Of a DNA stretch of 41,513 bases, positions 25,359 through 33,540 are shown in pieces. The notes beneath the pieces were generated by a model. That model was not told the origin of the DNA and made no database searches. It saw only the letters and a list, made by a program, of their open reading frames with translations. The position numbers and the translations under genes were made by a program. Origin of the DNA: Heyndrickxia sporothermodurans. GTDB lineage: Bacteria; Bacillota; Bacilli; Bacillales; Bacillaceae_C. The DNA lies in NCBI RefSeq assembly GCF_016785185.1, contig NZ_JAEKDY010000018.1. One strand, written 5' to 3'. Positions within the stretch are counted from its first letter, which is position 1. Every line of letters starts with the position of its first letter.

Positions 25359-27176
25359 TTGGCTAAGGAAAAGAATGACAAACAAGTTGAAAGGTTTAAT
25401 TATTCGACTGAACAGATTATTGATAAACCTTTTAACTGGAAACAAATGCTTCGACTTTTGAATTACTTAAAACCATATTCTAAAAATTTGCTGCCAAAAT
25501 CATTTGCGGCAATGCTTTTGAATACAGCAATCCGATTGATTATTCCTACTTTAATCGGGGTATATGCGATTGAGAAAGGAATAAGACAGAAGGATGGAGA
25601 TTTTTTAACGATTATCGTTGTCTTAATTGCTGCGTTATATTTGATATCGTATGGAGCTAATATTTTCAGAATACGGTGGATGAATGAGCTTGGACAAAAG
25701 GTAATATATGATATTCGGAAAAACTTATTTACACATGTACAGCAATTATCCCATCGCTTTTTTGATCAGCGATCAGCAGGCTCAATTCTTGTAAGAATCA
25801 TGAATGATACAAATTCACTTCAAGATTTGTTTACAAATGGTGTCGTTAACTTATTAATGGATATGATTATGTTAGTTGGGGTCATTGTCATTCTATTTAC
25901 ATTAAGCCCTCAATTAACGTTAGCGGTTCTTATTATACTGCCAATTATGTTTTTCATTTCTACAAAGCTTAGACAAAACATTCGTCGCTCATGGCAGTTT
26001 ATGAGAATCAAACAATCGAAATTAAATTCACATTTGAACGAAAGTATTCAAGGTATCCGTGTTACACAGGCTTTTACACAGGAAAAAGAAAATATGAAAT
26101 TCTTTGATGGTGTAAATACGGAAAACTATGAAGCTTGGAGAATTGCTACGAAGAAGAATGCTTTCTTTCGACCGTTGATTGAACTAACAAATGCCGTTGG
26201 TTCAGCAGTCCTCATCTGGTATGGCTCCCATCTAATACGTACGGATGCGATGAATCTTGGCGAATTTGTTTCATACGCCTTTTATTTAGGAATGTTCTGG
26301 GAGCCTATTTCTCGAATCGGTCAGGTTTATAATCAATTGTTAATGGCGATGGCATCTTCGGAAAGAATATTTGAATATTTAGATGAAAAACCAATTGTAC
26401 ACGAAAGTGAAAAGGCAATCCAATTGCAGGCAATGAAAGGGCATGTACGGTTTGAAAATGTAGAATTCTCATATGATGATAATCGTTTAGCCCTTAAAGG
26501 GATTGATCTTGAAATGAAAGCAGGTCAAACGATTGCACTAGTGGGTCATACAGGTTCCGGAAAAACAACTATTGCGAATTTGATCAGTCGTTTTTACGAT
26601 CCAACTGGCGGTGTAGTAAAGATTGATGGTTATAATTTAAAAGATATTTCTTTAAAGAGTTTAAGAAACCAAATCAGTGTTGTTTTGCAAGATACATTTA
26701 TTTTTTCCGGAACAATAATGGAGAATATTAAATTCGGCCGTCCGGATGCATCGGATATAGAAGCAATTACTGCTGCTAAAGCGATTGGTGCACATAAGTT
26801 TATTGAAATGCTACCAAACGGTTATGAAACGCAAGTTGAAGAAAGAGGAAATATATTGTCAGTTGGTGAACGACAACTATTATCCTTTGCGCGAGCATTG
26901 CTTGCAGATCCACGAATTATTATTTTAGATGAGGCAACAGCAAGTATTGATACTGAAACAGAAGTACAAATACAAACTGCGTTACGAACATTGCTAAAGG
27001 GAAGAACGTCTGTAATCATTGCCCATCGGCTATCAACTATTCGTGAGGCTGATAAAATCTTTGTTCTTGATCATGGGAAGATCATTGAAGAAGGAAATCA
27101 TGATCAACTAATGAAATATCAAGGTGAATACTACCGATTAGTCAAAGCACAATTTAAAATGTTAGAAGCTATGTAG
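25359..27176 (+). CDS. ABC exporter half-transporter, subunit 2 (canonical Walker B)
   Basis: A 605-residue half-transporter: a cytoplasmic N-terminus of about 40 residues, six membrane helices (about 45-325) and an ATPase domain (about 360-600). Walker A is GHTGSGKT, Walker B IIILDEATAS with the catalytic glutamate, and the signature is the unusual LSVGERQL. Its signature would face the degenerate site of subunit 1, while subunit 1's LSGGQ faces this canonical site. It starts at TTG 25359 after GAGGTGA. It resembles YfiC. The pair is likely a drug or lipid exporter; the substrate is unknown. The unit ends at a hairpin (27188-27212). Confidence 0.92.
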   Translation: MAKEKNDKQVERFNYSTEQIIDKPFNWKQMLRLLNYLKPYSKNLLPKSFAAMLLNTAIRLIIPTLIGVYAIEKGIRQKDGDFLTIIVVLIAALYLISYGANIFRIRWMNELGQKVIYDIRKNLFTHVQQLSHRFFDQRSAGSILVRIMNDTNSLQDLFTNGVVNLLMDMIMLVGVIVILFTLSPQLTLAVLIILPIMFFISTKLRQNIRRSWQFMRIKQSKLNSHLNESIQGIRVTQAFTQEKENMKFFDGVNTENYEAWRIATKKNAFFRPLIELTNAVGSAVLIWYGSHLIRTDAMNLGEFVSYAFYLGMFWEPISRIGQVYNQLLMAMASSERIFEYLDEKPIVHESEKAIQLQAMKGHVRFENVEFSYDDNRLALKGIDLEMKAGQTIALVGHTGSGKTTIANLISRFYDPTGGVVKIDGYNLKDISLKSLRNQISVVLQDTFIFSGTIMENIKFGRPDASDIEAITAAKAIGAHKFIEMLPNGYETQVEERGNILSVGERQLLSFARALLADPRIIILDEATASIDTETEVQIQTALRTLLKGRTSVIIAHRLSTIREADKIFVLDHGKIIEEGNHDQLMKYQGEYYRLVKAQFKMLEAM

Positions 27177-27187
27177 CAAGAAGAGAG

Positions 27188-27212
27188 AGGATGACACCCA
27201 GTCATCCTTTTT
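27188..27212 (+). terminator. Terminator of the ABC exporter operon
   Basis: AGGATGAC (27188-27195) pairs with GTCATCCT (27201-27208), with a 5-base loop and T residues after. It separates the exporter from the lia-type operon. Confidence 0.85.
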
Positions 27213-27232
27213 CATATGCTTCAAATATAATC

Positions 27233-27300
27233 TACGCCTTAAGTCGTATAGAAAAATAAAGCTAGGGATCGTTATCGATTTTTCAATTTTTTCTTATGAT
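27233..27300 (+). promoter_or_regulatory. Candidate lia-operon promoter with upstream dyad
   Basis: TACGCCTTAAGTCGTA (27233-27248) is a near-palindrome (one mismatched pair) that could be a LiaR site. Downstream lie TTATCG (27272-27277) and TATGAT (27295-27300) 17 bases apart: a good -10 with a poor -35, as expected of an activator-dependent promoter. The dyad lies about 30 bases before that -35. Confidence 0.4.
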
Positions 27301-27334
27301 TAGATATATCGAATTGATAAAAAGGAGAGATAAC

Positions 27335-27976
27335 ATGTCAACATTATTTGATCGGATTAAACATTCGGTAATGGCAGATCTGCATGATGCAATGGAAACA
27401 AAAGAAAAGAAAAATCCTATCGGCTTGCTTAACCAATATTTACGGGACAGTGAGAAAGAGGCTAAAAAAATAGAGAAGTTAATTGAAAGACAATATTTAC
27501 TTAAGGAAGAATTTGCCCGTGAATTAAAAGAAACAGAATTTATGGCCGACAAACGCTGCAAGCAAGCAGAAATTGCATTAGAAGCGAATGAACTAGAATT
27601 ACATCAAATAGCCATTGATGAAGAAGCAGTTTATAAGACGCAAGCACTTAGCCTTAGAGAGGCTTTTAACGAAGCATCGAATCAATTGGAAGTGTTAGAG
27701 AAGAAACACCGTGAAATGAAAATGAAGTTAAAGGATATGCAAATTAAACGATTAGAATTAATGGGCAGGGAAAATGTTATAAAGGTAACGAAGAAAATGA
27801 ATCATATATTGGATGACTCGGTAATGGGAAAATCAAATAGAAGATTTGAGGAAACTGAAAAGTATATAGATCATCTTGAAGCTAAATTAAATTCAGGCTT
27901 TAACATGAGTATGTTTGATTCTCGTATTTCTGAACTTGAAAAAGGGCTGAAAAACAAAGAAACATCTATTAAATAA
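27335..27976 (+). CDS. PspA/IM30-family membrane-stress protein (LiaH-like)
   Basis: A 213-residue, almost wholly alpha-helical, coiled-coil protein of the PspA/IM30 family, which includes B. subtilis LiaH. It starts MSTLFDRIKHSVMADLHDA, an amphipathic N-terminal helix that binds membranes, then the NPIGLLNQYLRDSEKEAKKI segment, and long charged helices to residue 213. These proteins form large rings that shield damaged membranes. ATG 27335 follows AAAGGAGAGA; the frame is open to 27296 without support. It leads the liaFSR genes, so it is the expected main effector of that stress system; no LiaI-type membrane anchor is visible. Confidence 0.9.
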   Translation: MSTLFDRIKHSVMADLHDAMETKEKKNPIGLLNQYLRDSEKEAKKIEKLIERQYLLKEEFARELKETEFMADKRCKQAEIALEANELELHQIAIDEEAVYKTQALSLREAFNEASNQLEVLEKKHREMKMKLKDMQIKRLELMGRENVIKVTKKMNHILDDSVMGKSNRRFEETEKYIDHLEAKLNSGFNMSMFDSRISELEKGLKNKETSIK

Positions 27977-28027
27977 ATGGTAATCCATGATAATATTAAA
28001 AGCGAACAGTAGAATAAAATGTTTTTA

Positions 28028-28084
28028 GCGATAAGGGGATGTCTGAAAAGTGATTGCAAACACTTTTGGACACCCCCTCGTCGC
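28028..28084. repeat. Imperfect long hairpin between the PspA gene and liaF
   Basis: About 24 paired positions: arms 28028-28052 and 28061-28084 with a short loop. The inner arms read GGGGATGTCTGAAAAGTG and CACTTTTGGACACCCCC, with two G-U pairs and two mismatches. There is no T run, so it is not a standard terminator. It may be an mRNA processing or attenuating structure, or two fused insertion-element ends. Confidence 0.65.
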
Positions 28085-28142
28085 ATGTTTAACAAAAGTA
28101 TGTGAAAACTTTAATTCGTCATAAATGACAGAAGGAGGCAAC

Positions 28143-28862
28143 ATGAGAACAAGATCAGATCAAAACATGCCCACATGGATAATCTTAGTTGCCGTTGTCG
28201 GAATTTTATTTGAAATTTCATTTAATTCAGAGTCCCTTATAATGCTTGGAATAAGCGCACTCCTCATTTATTTTGGATGGAAAAAAAACAATAGGTCCTC
28301 CGGTATTATTTTTATCATTATTGGTATTTCAATAGGTATCATAACGATCCTTACTACAGTTGTCTTCAAAATTCTTATGTTTTCAATTCTTATTTATCTT
28401 TTATTCCGCTATCGGAAGAAAAAGAAGGAACCAAAAATTATTAAAGTGGAAACAGTGGATCCTTCTACACACGCTAAGATCAATCGAAAACAACCATATA
28501 TTAAAAATAAACTTTTTGGAAGCCAACGGATCGAAAACAATATATATGAATGGGACGATATTAATATCCAATGTGGGCTAGGGAAAACAGTTATTGATTT
28601 AAGTATGACAATGCTTCCATTAGGGGAATCAACTGTAATGATTAGAGGGATTGCCGGAAATATTCAGCTGTTAATCCCATATGATGTAGCGATAACAGTT
28701 AACCACTCTTCATTTACTGGAAATGTAAAAATTTATGATATGGAAGAGAATGTATTTAATCAAAACATTATCTATTACTCGGAGAATTATGAAGAATCTT
28801 CAAGGAAAATAAAAATCATTACCTCATTGCCGATTGGTGATTTTGAGGTGAAACACGTATGA
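28143..28862 (+). CDS. liaF: LiaF-like inhibitor of the LiaSR system
   Basis: A 239-residue membrane protein of the LiaF (YvqF) family. Three or four hydrophobic helices occupy about 10-95; a basic linker (RYRKKKKEP) leads to the C-terminal cytoplasmic LiaF domain (about 120-239) with LFGSQRIENNIYEWDDINIQ, PLGESTVMIRGIAGNIQLLI and the ending GDFEVKHV. In B. subtilis LiaF keeps the LiaS kinase quiet without envelope stress. ATG 28143 lies after AAGGAGG; an upstream ATG at 28125 has no ribosome site. Its TGA overlaps the liaS start (ATGA), so they are co-translated. Confidence 0.9.
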   Translation: MRTRSDQNMPTWIILVAVVGILFEISFNSESLIMLGISALLIYFGWKKNNRSSGIIFIIIGISIGIITILTTVVFKILMFSILIYLLFRYRKKKKEPKIIKVETVDPSTHAKINRKQPYIKNKLFGSQRIENNIYEWDDINIQCGLGKTVIDLSMTMLPLGESTVMIRGIAGNIQLLIPYDVAITVNHSSFTGNVKIYDMEENVFNQNIIYYSENYEESSRKIKIITSLPIGDFEVKHV

Positions 28863-29905
28863 ATATGCAGAAAACATTTTTAATATATTTTAGTTCCTTT
28901 TCTCTTGTAATAGCGATTTTTGTTTCCGCAATTTATATTCAAGCTGTTAAAATCGATTGGTATAATGCACTGTTCTTTAAGCAAATATTTCTTATCCCAG
29001 TTTTTGTATTTATTATTATTACAAGTATAATTATCGGAATCGTTTGTGGATTAGTCATTGGATATTTGATGAAAAAGAAACTGGAAGAAGTAGAAAGTCA
29101 TTTAATTGACCTTGAGAAGGGTGAATTTGATTTAGCGAAAGTTCCTGCAGAAAAATTACCTGAAGTATCCATATTATATGAGCGATTTCAGCGTATCCAA
29201 AATCGGTTTGATGAGCAAGTAAAGGCCTCACAAAAGCTTGCCAATGAACGTGCAGATTGGAATGAAAGCATGAAACAAGAAGTATTATCACAAGAGCGAA
29301 ATCGTTTAGCAAGGGAGCTCCACGATTCGGTAAGCCAGCAGCTTTTTGCTGCAACGATGCTTTTATCGGCGATTAATCAAAATCCTAATCCAGATGCTAA
29401 CATTACTGTAAAACAAATGAAGTTAGTGGAAGAAATTATTAATGAATCACAATCTGAAATGAGAGCCCTTCTGCTTCATTTACGACCTATACAATTAGAA
29501 GGAAAAAGTTTGAAAAAGGGTGCAGAAGAGCTATTGCATGAATTAACAGCAAAACTCCCACTAAAAGTTACTTGGAAAATTGAAAATGTAAAGCTTGATA
29601 AAGGGGTAGAAGATCATTTATTCCGTATTATGCAAGAATCGATTTCAAATACACTCCGTCATGCGAAGGCTAGTACGATGGAATTATTATTAATTAAGCT
29701 TGAACAATTTGTCTTATTAAAAATAATTGATGACGGGATTGGATTTGAAATGGGGAAGGAAAAAGCCGGTTCCTATGGCTTGCAAAACATTCGTGAACGC
29801 GCTGCTGAAATAGGTGGAACGATAAAAATGATTAGTCTCCCGACAAAAGGAACAAGCATTGAAGTGAGGGTTCCTATTATAAAAGAAAAGGATGAAGTGG
29901 TATGA
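28859..29905 (+). CDS. liaS: LiaS-like sensor histidine kinase
   Basis: A 348-residue sensor kinase with two membrane helices (about 8-30 and 44-70) separated by a loop of only about 13 residues, the intramembrane-sensing type. A short HAMP-like linker precedes a HisKA_3 dimerisation domain with phospho-His155 in RLARELHDSVSQQLFA, then an HATPase domain with ESISNTLRHAKAS, DDGIGFE and GSYGLQNIRERA. It would respond to cell-wall antibiotics under LiaF control and phosphorylate LiaR. It overlaps liaF and liaR by four bases each. Confidence 0.94.
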   Translation: MNMQKTFLIYFSSFSLVIAIFVSAIYIQAVKIDWYNALFFKQIFLIPVFVFIIITSIIIGIVCGLVIGYLMKKKLEEVESHLIDLEKGEFDLAKVPAEKLPEVSILYERFQRIQNRFDEQVKASQKLANERADWNESMKQEVLSQERNRLARELHDSVSQQLFAATMLLSAINQNPNPDANITVKQMKLVEEIINESQSEMRALLLHLRPIQLEGKSLKKGAEELLHELTAKLPLKVTWKIENVKLDKGVEDHLFRIMQESISNTLRHAKASTMELLLIKLEQFVLLKIIDDGIGFEMGKEKAGSYGLQNIRERAAEIGGTIKMISLPTKGTSIEVRVPIIKEKDEVV

Positions 29906-30540
29906 TAAAAGTTTTGTTAGTAGATGACCATGAAATGGTTCGAATCGGTGTTTCTGCTTTTCTCTCAATTCAACAAGATATCGAAATTGTCGGTGAAGCG
30001 GCAAATGGCAAAGAGGGAGTGAAGCTTGCCCTATCATTGCGACCGGATATTATTCTCATGGATCTAGTAATGAGTGAGATGGACGGAATAGAAGCAACGA
30101 GGGAGATCATTAAAGAATGGCCGGAAGCAAAAATTATTATCGTAACGAGTTTTATAGATGATGAAAAAGTATATCCCGCTTTAGAAGCTGGTGCGACAAG
30201 TTATATGTTAAAAACTTCTAAAGCAAATGATATTGCCGAGGCTGTGAGATCTACATATGAAGGACAATCTGTTCTTGAACCACAAGTTACCGGTAAAATG
30301 ATGATGCGAATGAAGCAAGGGAATAAACGACCTTTACATGATGATTTGACGAATAGAGAGATAGAAATCTTATTACTTATGGCCGAAGGGATGACTAATC
30401 AAGAGATTGCTGATGAATTGTTTATCGCATTAAAAACGGTTAAAACACATGTTAGTAATATTTTAAGTAAGCTAGAAGTGCAAGACCGTACGCAAGCTGT
30501 TATATATGCATTTCAACACCAATTAATAAAAAAAGAATAG
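29902..30540 (+). CDS. liaR: LiaR-like response regulator (NarL/LuxR type)
   Basis: A 212-residue response regulator. The receiver domain (1-120) has the acidic pair DD (8-9), phosphoacceptor Asp54 in IILMDLVMSEMDG and a conserved Lys in YMLKTSK. The LuxR-type helix-turn-helix (about 145-205) carries LTNREIEILLLMAEGMTNQE and ALKTVKTHVSNILSKL. It would activate the PspA-liaFSR promoter. It ends with a weak terminator at 30550-30584. Confidence 0.94.
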   Translation: MIKVLLVDDHEMVRIGVSAFLSIQQDIEIVGEAANGKEGVKLALSLRPDIILMDLVMSEMDGIEATREIIKEWPEAKIIIVTSFIDDEKVYPALEAGATSYMLKTSKANDIAEAVRSTYEGQSVLEPQVTGKMMMRMKQGNKRPLHDDLTNREIEILLLMAEGMTNQEIADELFIALKTVKTHVSNILSKLEVQDRTQAVIYAFQHQLIKKE

Positions 30541-30549
30541 GAGTGTGAT

Positions 30550-30584
30550 GAGGACTATTTAAGCCCTTATCCTCTCTTTTTTTG
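30550..30584 (+). terminator. Weak terminator of the lia-type operon
   Basis: GAGGA (30550-30554) pairs with TCCTC (30570-30574) around a 15-base loop, followed by seven T residues. The stem is short, so the call is moderate. Confidence 0.5.
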
Positions 30585-30673
30585 TTCTTTACGAAGGAAA
30601 GAAGTAAATGTTCTATTAATGTTATATATGCTAAAATCAAAGATATTAGTGATCTTTAGGTGGAGGAATAAAA

Positions 30674-31333
30674 ATGAAAAAAGAATTTGTCGTCATTGGT
30701 TTAGGGCGTTTTGGCGGAAGTATATGTAAAGAATTAGCGGATCAAGGTATGGAAGTAATGGCAATAGATCAAGACGAGGATCGGGTAAACGAATTTGCTT
30801 CAATCGCCACACATGCGGTTATTGCCGATACAACCGATGAAACAGTATTAAAAAACCTCGGAATTAGAAATTTTGATCATGTGATTGTGGCGATTGGTGC
30901 CGATATCCAGGCAAGTATACTGACAACATTAATGCTTAAGGAAATCGGAGTGAAAAATGTAACCGTTAAAGCACAAAATGATTATCATGCGAAAGTTCTG
31001 GATAAAATCGGAGCAGATCATGTTGTCCATCCTGAACGGGATATGGGAAGAAGAATCGCCCATCATATCGTTTCTAATAATGTGTTGGATTATATTGAAC
31101 TATCAAATGAATACAGTATAGCAGAGATCGTGGCTAATGAATGGTTAGTTGGAAATACAATTGTTGATTTAAATATTCGTGCAAAATATGGCTTGAATAT
31201 TGTTGCTATTAAACGCGGTGGAACGATGATCATTTCACCTCAAGCATATGACACGATTGAACCAAATGATGTTCTAATTATTATTGGAGCAGATACAGAC
31301 ATCCATCGATTTGAGAAAAAACTATCCCAATAA
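30674..31333 (+). CDS. ktrC: K+ uptake regulatory protein KtrC (RCK domain)
   Basis: A 219-residue RCK protein with an N-terminal nucleotide-binding domain (GLGRFGGSI, residues 8-16, and DQDEDRV) and a C-terminal RCK_C domain (about 135-219). It matches B. subtilis KtrC (YkqB), which forms the cytosolic octamer that gates a membrane potassium channel KtrB or KtrD. RCK_C domains of this type are c-di-AMP receptors, which fits the presence of darB in the window. The promoter has an extended -10 (TGC TAAAAT, 30632-30637). The channel subunit is not in the window. Confidence 0.94.
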   Translation: MKKEFVVIGLGRFGGSICKELADQGMEVMAIDQDEDRVNEFASIATHAVIADTTDETVLKNLGIRNFDHVIVAIGADIQASILTTLMLKEIGVKNVTVKAQNDYHAKVLDKIGADHVVHPERDMGRRIAHHIVSNNVLDYIELSNEYSIAEIVANEWLVGNTIVDLNIRAKYGLNIVAIKRGGTMIISPQAYDTIEPNDVLIIIGADTDIHRFEKKLSQ

Positions 31334-31367
31334 AAAAGGAACATTCCAATTGGAATGTTCCTTTTTT
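31332..31367. terminator. Bidirectional terminator between ktrC and rnjA
   Basis: A 16-bp perfect inverted repeat (31332-31347 and 31352-31367) with A and T runs at its ends; GGAACATTCC forms the core. It serves ktrC on one strand and rnjA on the other. Confidence 0.88.
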
Positions 31368-31372
31368 ATTAT

Positions 31373-31406
31373 TGTCCAGTTCCGACGTCTAGCCTTTCGC
31401 TTTTCT
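31373..31406. repeat. Shortened copy of the dispersed repeat
   Basis: This segment starts TGTCCAGTTCCGACGTCTA and ends CCTTTCGCTTTTCTTA. Both ends resemble the full element at 19414-19570, whose middle is missing here. It lies just past the rnjA/ktrC terminator. This is a comparison by eye. Confidence 0.45.
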
Positions 31407-31409
31407 TAT

Positions 31410-33077
31410 TTAAACTTCCATTATTATAGGCATTATCATCGGTCTGCGTTTTGTTTTTTCATAAAGGAATGGAGCGAGTGTATCTGTAATTTCATTTTTA
31501 ATCTCAGTCCACTGTGATGTTTTTCTTTCCATTACTTTGTTTAGATGTTTAGAAATCAGATTTTGTGCCTCGTTAATTAAATCTCCTGATTCCCGCATAT
31601 AAACAAATCCTCTTGAAATAATATCCGGACCTGAAGCAATTTTAAAGTCATTCATATTAATTGAAACAACGACTATAACTAAACCTTCTTCCGATAAAAT
31701 ACGTCGATCACGCAAGACGATATTACCGATATCTCCAATTCCATTTCCATCAATATACACGGATCCTGATGGGATTTTTCCGGCAACTTGCGCTGAATCG
31801 CTGCTTAATGCAAGAACCTCGCCGTTATCCATAATGAAACAGTTTTCTTCAGGGACACCGCAATCAATTGCTAACTGAGCATGTGTCTTCTGCATTCTGT
31901 ATTCACCATGTATAGGCATGAAAAATTTAGGTTTAATTAATCGTAACATTAATTTTTGTTCTTGTTGTCCACCGTGACCAGACGTATGAATATCATTAAG
32001 TGGTCCATGAATAACGTCCGCGCCGGCACGGAAAAGTAGATTAATTGTACGATTTACACTGATCGTATTACCAGGAATAGGTGAAGAAGAAAAGACTACC
32101 GTATCCCCAGGTTGAATTTGGATTTGTCTATGTGTTCCATTAGCAATTCTAGAAAGTGCAGCCATTGGTTCACCTTGGCTACCAGTACATAAAATAGTTA
32201 CTTTATTAGCTGGTAATCGATTGATTTGCTGTGCATCAATAAATGTATCTTTTGGGCACTGGATATAACCAAGATCATGTCCAATATTTATTGCTGCTTC
32301 CATACTTCGTCCGAACACAGCTATTTTTCTGCCGTTCATTACAGCCGCTTCCGCTACTTGTTGAAGGCGATGGATATTCGATGCAAATGTTGCAAAAATA
32401 ATCCTTCCATCAACTTTTCTAAATACGTCCTGAATGCTTTCACCGACGCGTCGTTCAGACATTGTAAAATGAGGGACTTCACTATTTGTACTATCTGATA
32501 GTAGACAAAGTACACCTTCTTTACCTATCTCCGCCATTTTCGTTAAGTTGGCTGGTTCACCAACCGGTGTGAAGTCAAATTTAAAATCACCTGTGTGAAC
32601 GATATTCCCTTGTGGTGTTTTGACAACAATTCCGTAAGAGTCAGGAATACTATGAGTAGTTCGGAAAAACGTGACAGATGTTTTTCTGAATTTGATTACG
32701 TCTTCTTCCTGAATCTCATGAAATTTAGTTTGTCTTAATAAACCATGTTCTTCTAACTTGTTTTTAATTAGCCCTAAGGCAAGTTTTCCACCATAAATCG
32801 GAATATTTACTTGTCTTAATAAGTAGGGAATTCCGCCAATGTGGTCTTCATGTCCATGGGTAATAAACAAGCCTTTAATCTTTTCTTCGTTTTTTACTAA
32901 ATAAGTGTAATCCGGTATTACGTAGTCAATTCCTAATAATTCATCTTCCGGAAACTTAATCCCGGCATCAATTAAAATAATTTCATCTTGAAACTGTACA
33001 GCATAAGTATTTTTTCCGATTTCCCCTAAACCGCCAAGGGCAAATACGGCTGCTTGATCATTTTTTACAAATTTCAT
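31410..33077 (-). CDS. rnjA: Ribonuclease J1
   Basis: A 555-residue RNase J1 (YkqC), an essential 5'-3' exonuclease and endonuclease of mRNA turnover in Bacillus. The beta-lactamase fold carries the zinc motif THGHEDHIGG (His74, His76, Asp78, His79), HTGDFKFDFTP, the beta-CASP domain (about 210-370) with STNSEVPHF and CTGSQGEPM, and IHTSGHG and PIHGEYRM near the end of the core. The C-terminal domain (about 460-555) is complete. It begins five bases after the rpoY stop and shows no clear ribosome site of its own, which suggests translational coupling. The gene order rpoY-rnjA is the usual one. Confidence 0.96.
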   Translation of the reverse strand: MKFVKNDQAAVFALGGLGEIGKNTYAVQFQDEIILIDAGIKFPEDELLGIDYVIPDYTYLVKNEEKIKGLFITHGHEDHIGGIPYLLRQVNIPIYGGKLALGLIKNKLEEHGLLRQTKFHEIQEEDVIKFRKTSVTFFRTTHSIPDSYGIVVKTPQGNIVHTGDFKFDFTPVGEPANLTKMAEIGKEGVLCLLSDSTNSEVPHFTMSERRVGESIQDVFRKVDGRIIFATFASNIHRLQQVAEAAVMNGRKIAVFGRSMEAAINIGHDLGYIQCPKDTFIDAQQINRLPANKVTILCTGSQGEPMAALSRIANGTHRQIQIQPGDTVVFSSSPIPGNTISVNRTINLLFRAGADVIHGPLNDIHTSGHGGQQEQKLMLRLIKPKFFMPIHGEYRMQKTHAQLAIDCGVPEENCFIMDNGEVLALSSDSAQVAGKIPSGSVYIDGNGIGDIGNIVLRDRRILSEEGLVIVVVSINMNDFKIASGPDIISRGFVYMRESGDLINEAQNLISKHLNKVMERKTSQWTEIKNEITDTLAPFLYEKTKRRPMIMPIIMEV

Positions 33078-33082
33078 ATAGG

Positions 33083-33295
33083 TTATCTAGTCTCCGATAG
33101 CTCGAAATTTTTATGGTTTTTTTCGTATTCAAGGTAAGAACCTTCTAAGAGTTGTACGAATTCGATATTAATTTGACGGTTTTTTAAAGATAAACGTACT
33201 TCTCTTTCTGAGTTCGCTTCAATATACATTGTTTTCGTATTTTCACGAACTGCTATTTCATCTTTACTTTCTTGATAATAAACTTTATAAATCAT
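33083..33295 (-). CDS. rpoY: RNA polymerase epsilon subunit (RpoY/YkzG)
   Basis: A 70-residue protein matching the RNA polymerase epsilon subunit: MIYKVYYQESKDEIAVREN, YIEANSEREVR, NIEFVQLLEGSYLEYE. The reading frame extends upstream to 33322, but ATG 33295 gives the family N-terminus and has GGAGAG before it. It precedes rnjA on the same strand. Confidence 0.93.
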   Translation of the reverse strand: MIYKVYYQESKDEIAVRENTKTMYIEANSEREVRLSLKNRQINIEFVQLLEGSYLEYEKNHKNFELSETR

Positions 33296-33540
33296 TTTTT
33301 TCTCTCCTAACTCCGTTATCAAATGTAACTTTTCTATATTCTATTTTAATGTAATTTTTCGTAAAGTAAAGGCGGCCTAGATTAAACTTAATAATATTCT
33401 ACTCATTAATTCAATTTTTCTTCAAGGGTATAATTGGAATTATGCCATCAAATTTCATAAACAAAGTTAAATATGCTACAATAATTTGATTATAAATTAA
33501 TTTAACCTCAGGAAGTTTACAACATGTAAGGAGTAGAGAA

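Noticed and set aside
30639..30660. Small dyad AAAGAT...ATCTTT before ktrC as a c-di-AMP riboswitch
   Set aside because: Far too short and lacking any riboswitch core; it is only a 6-bp inverted repeat.
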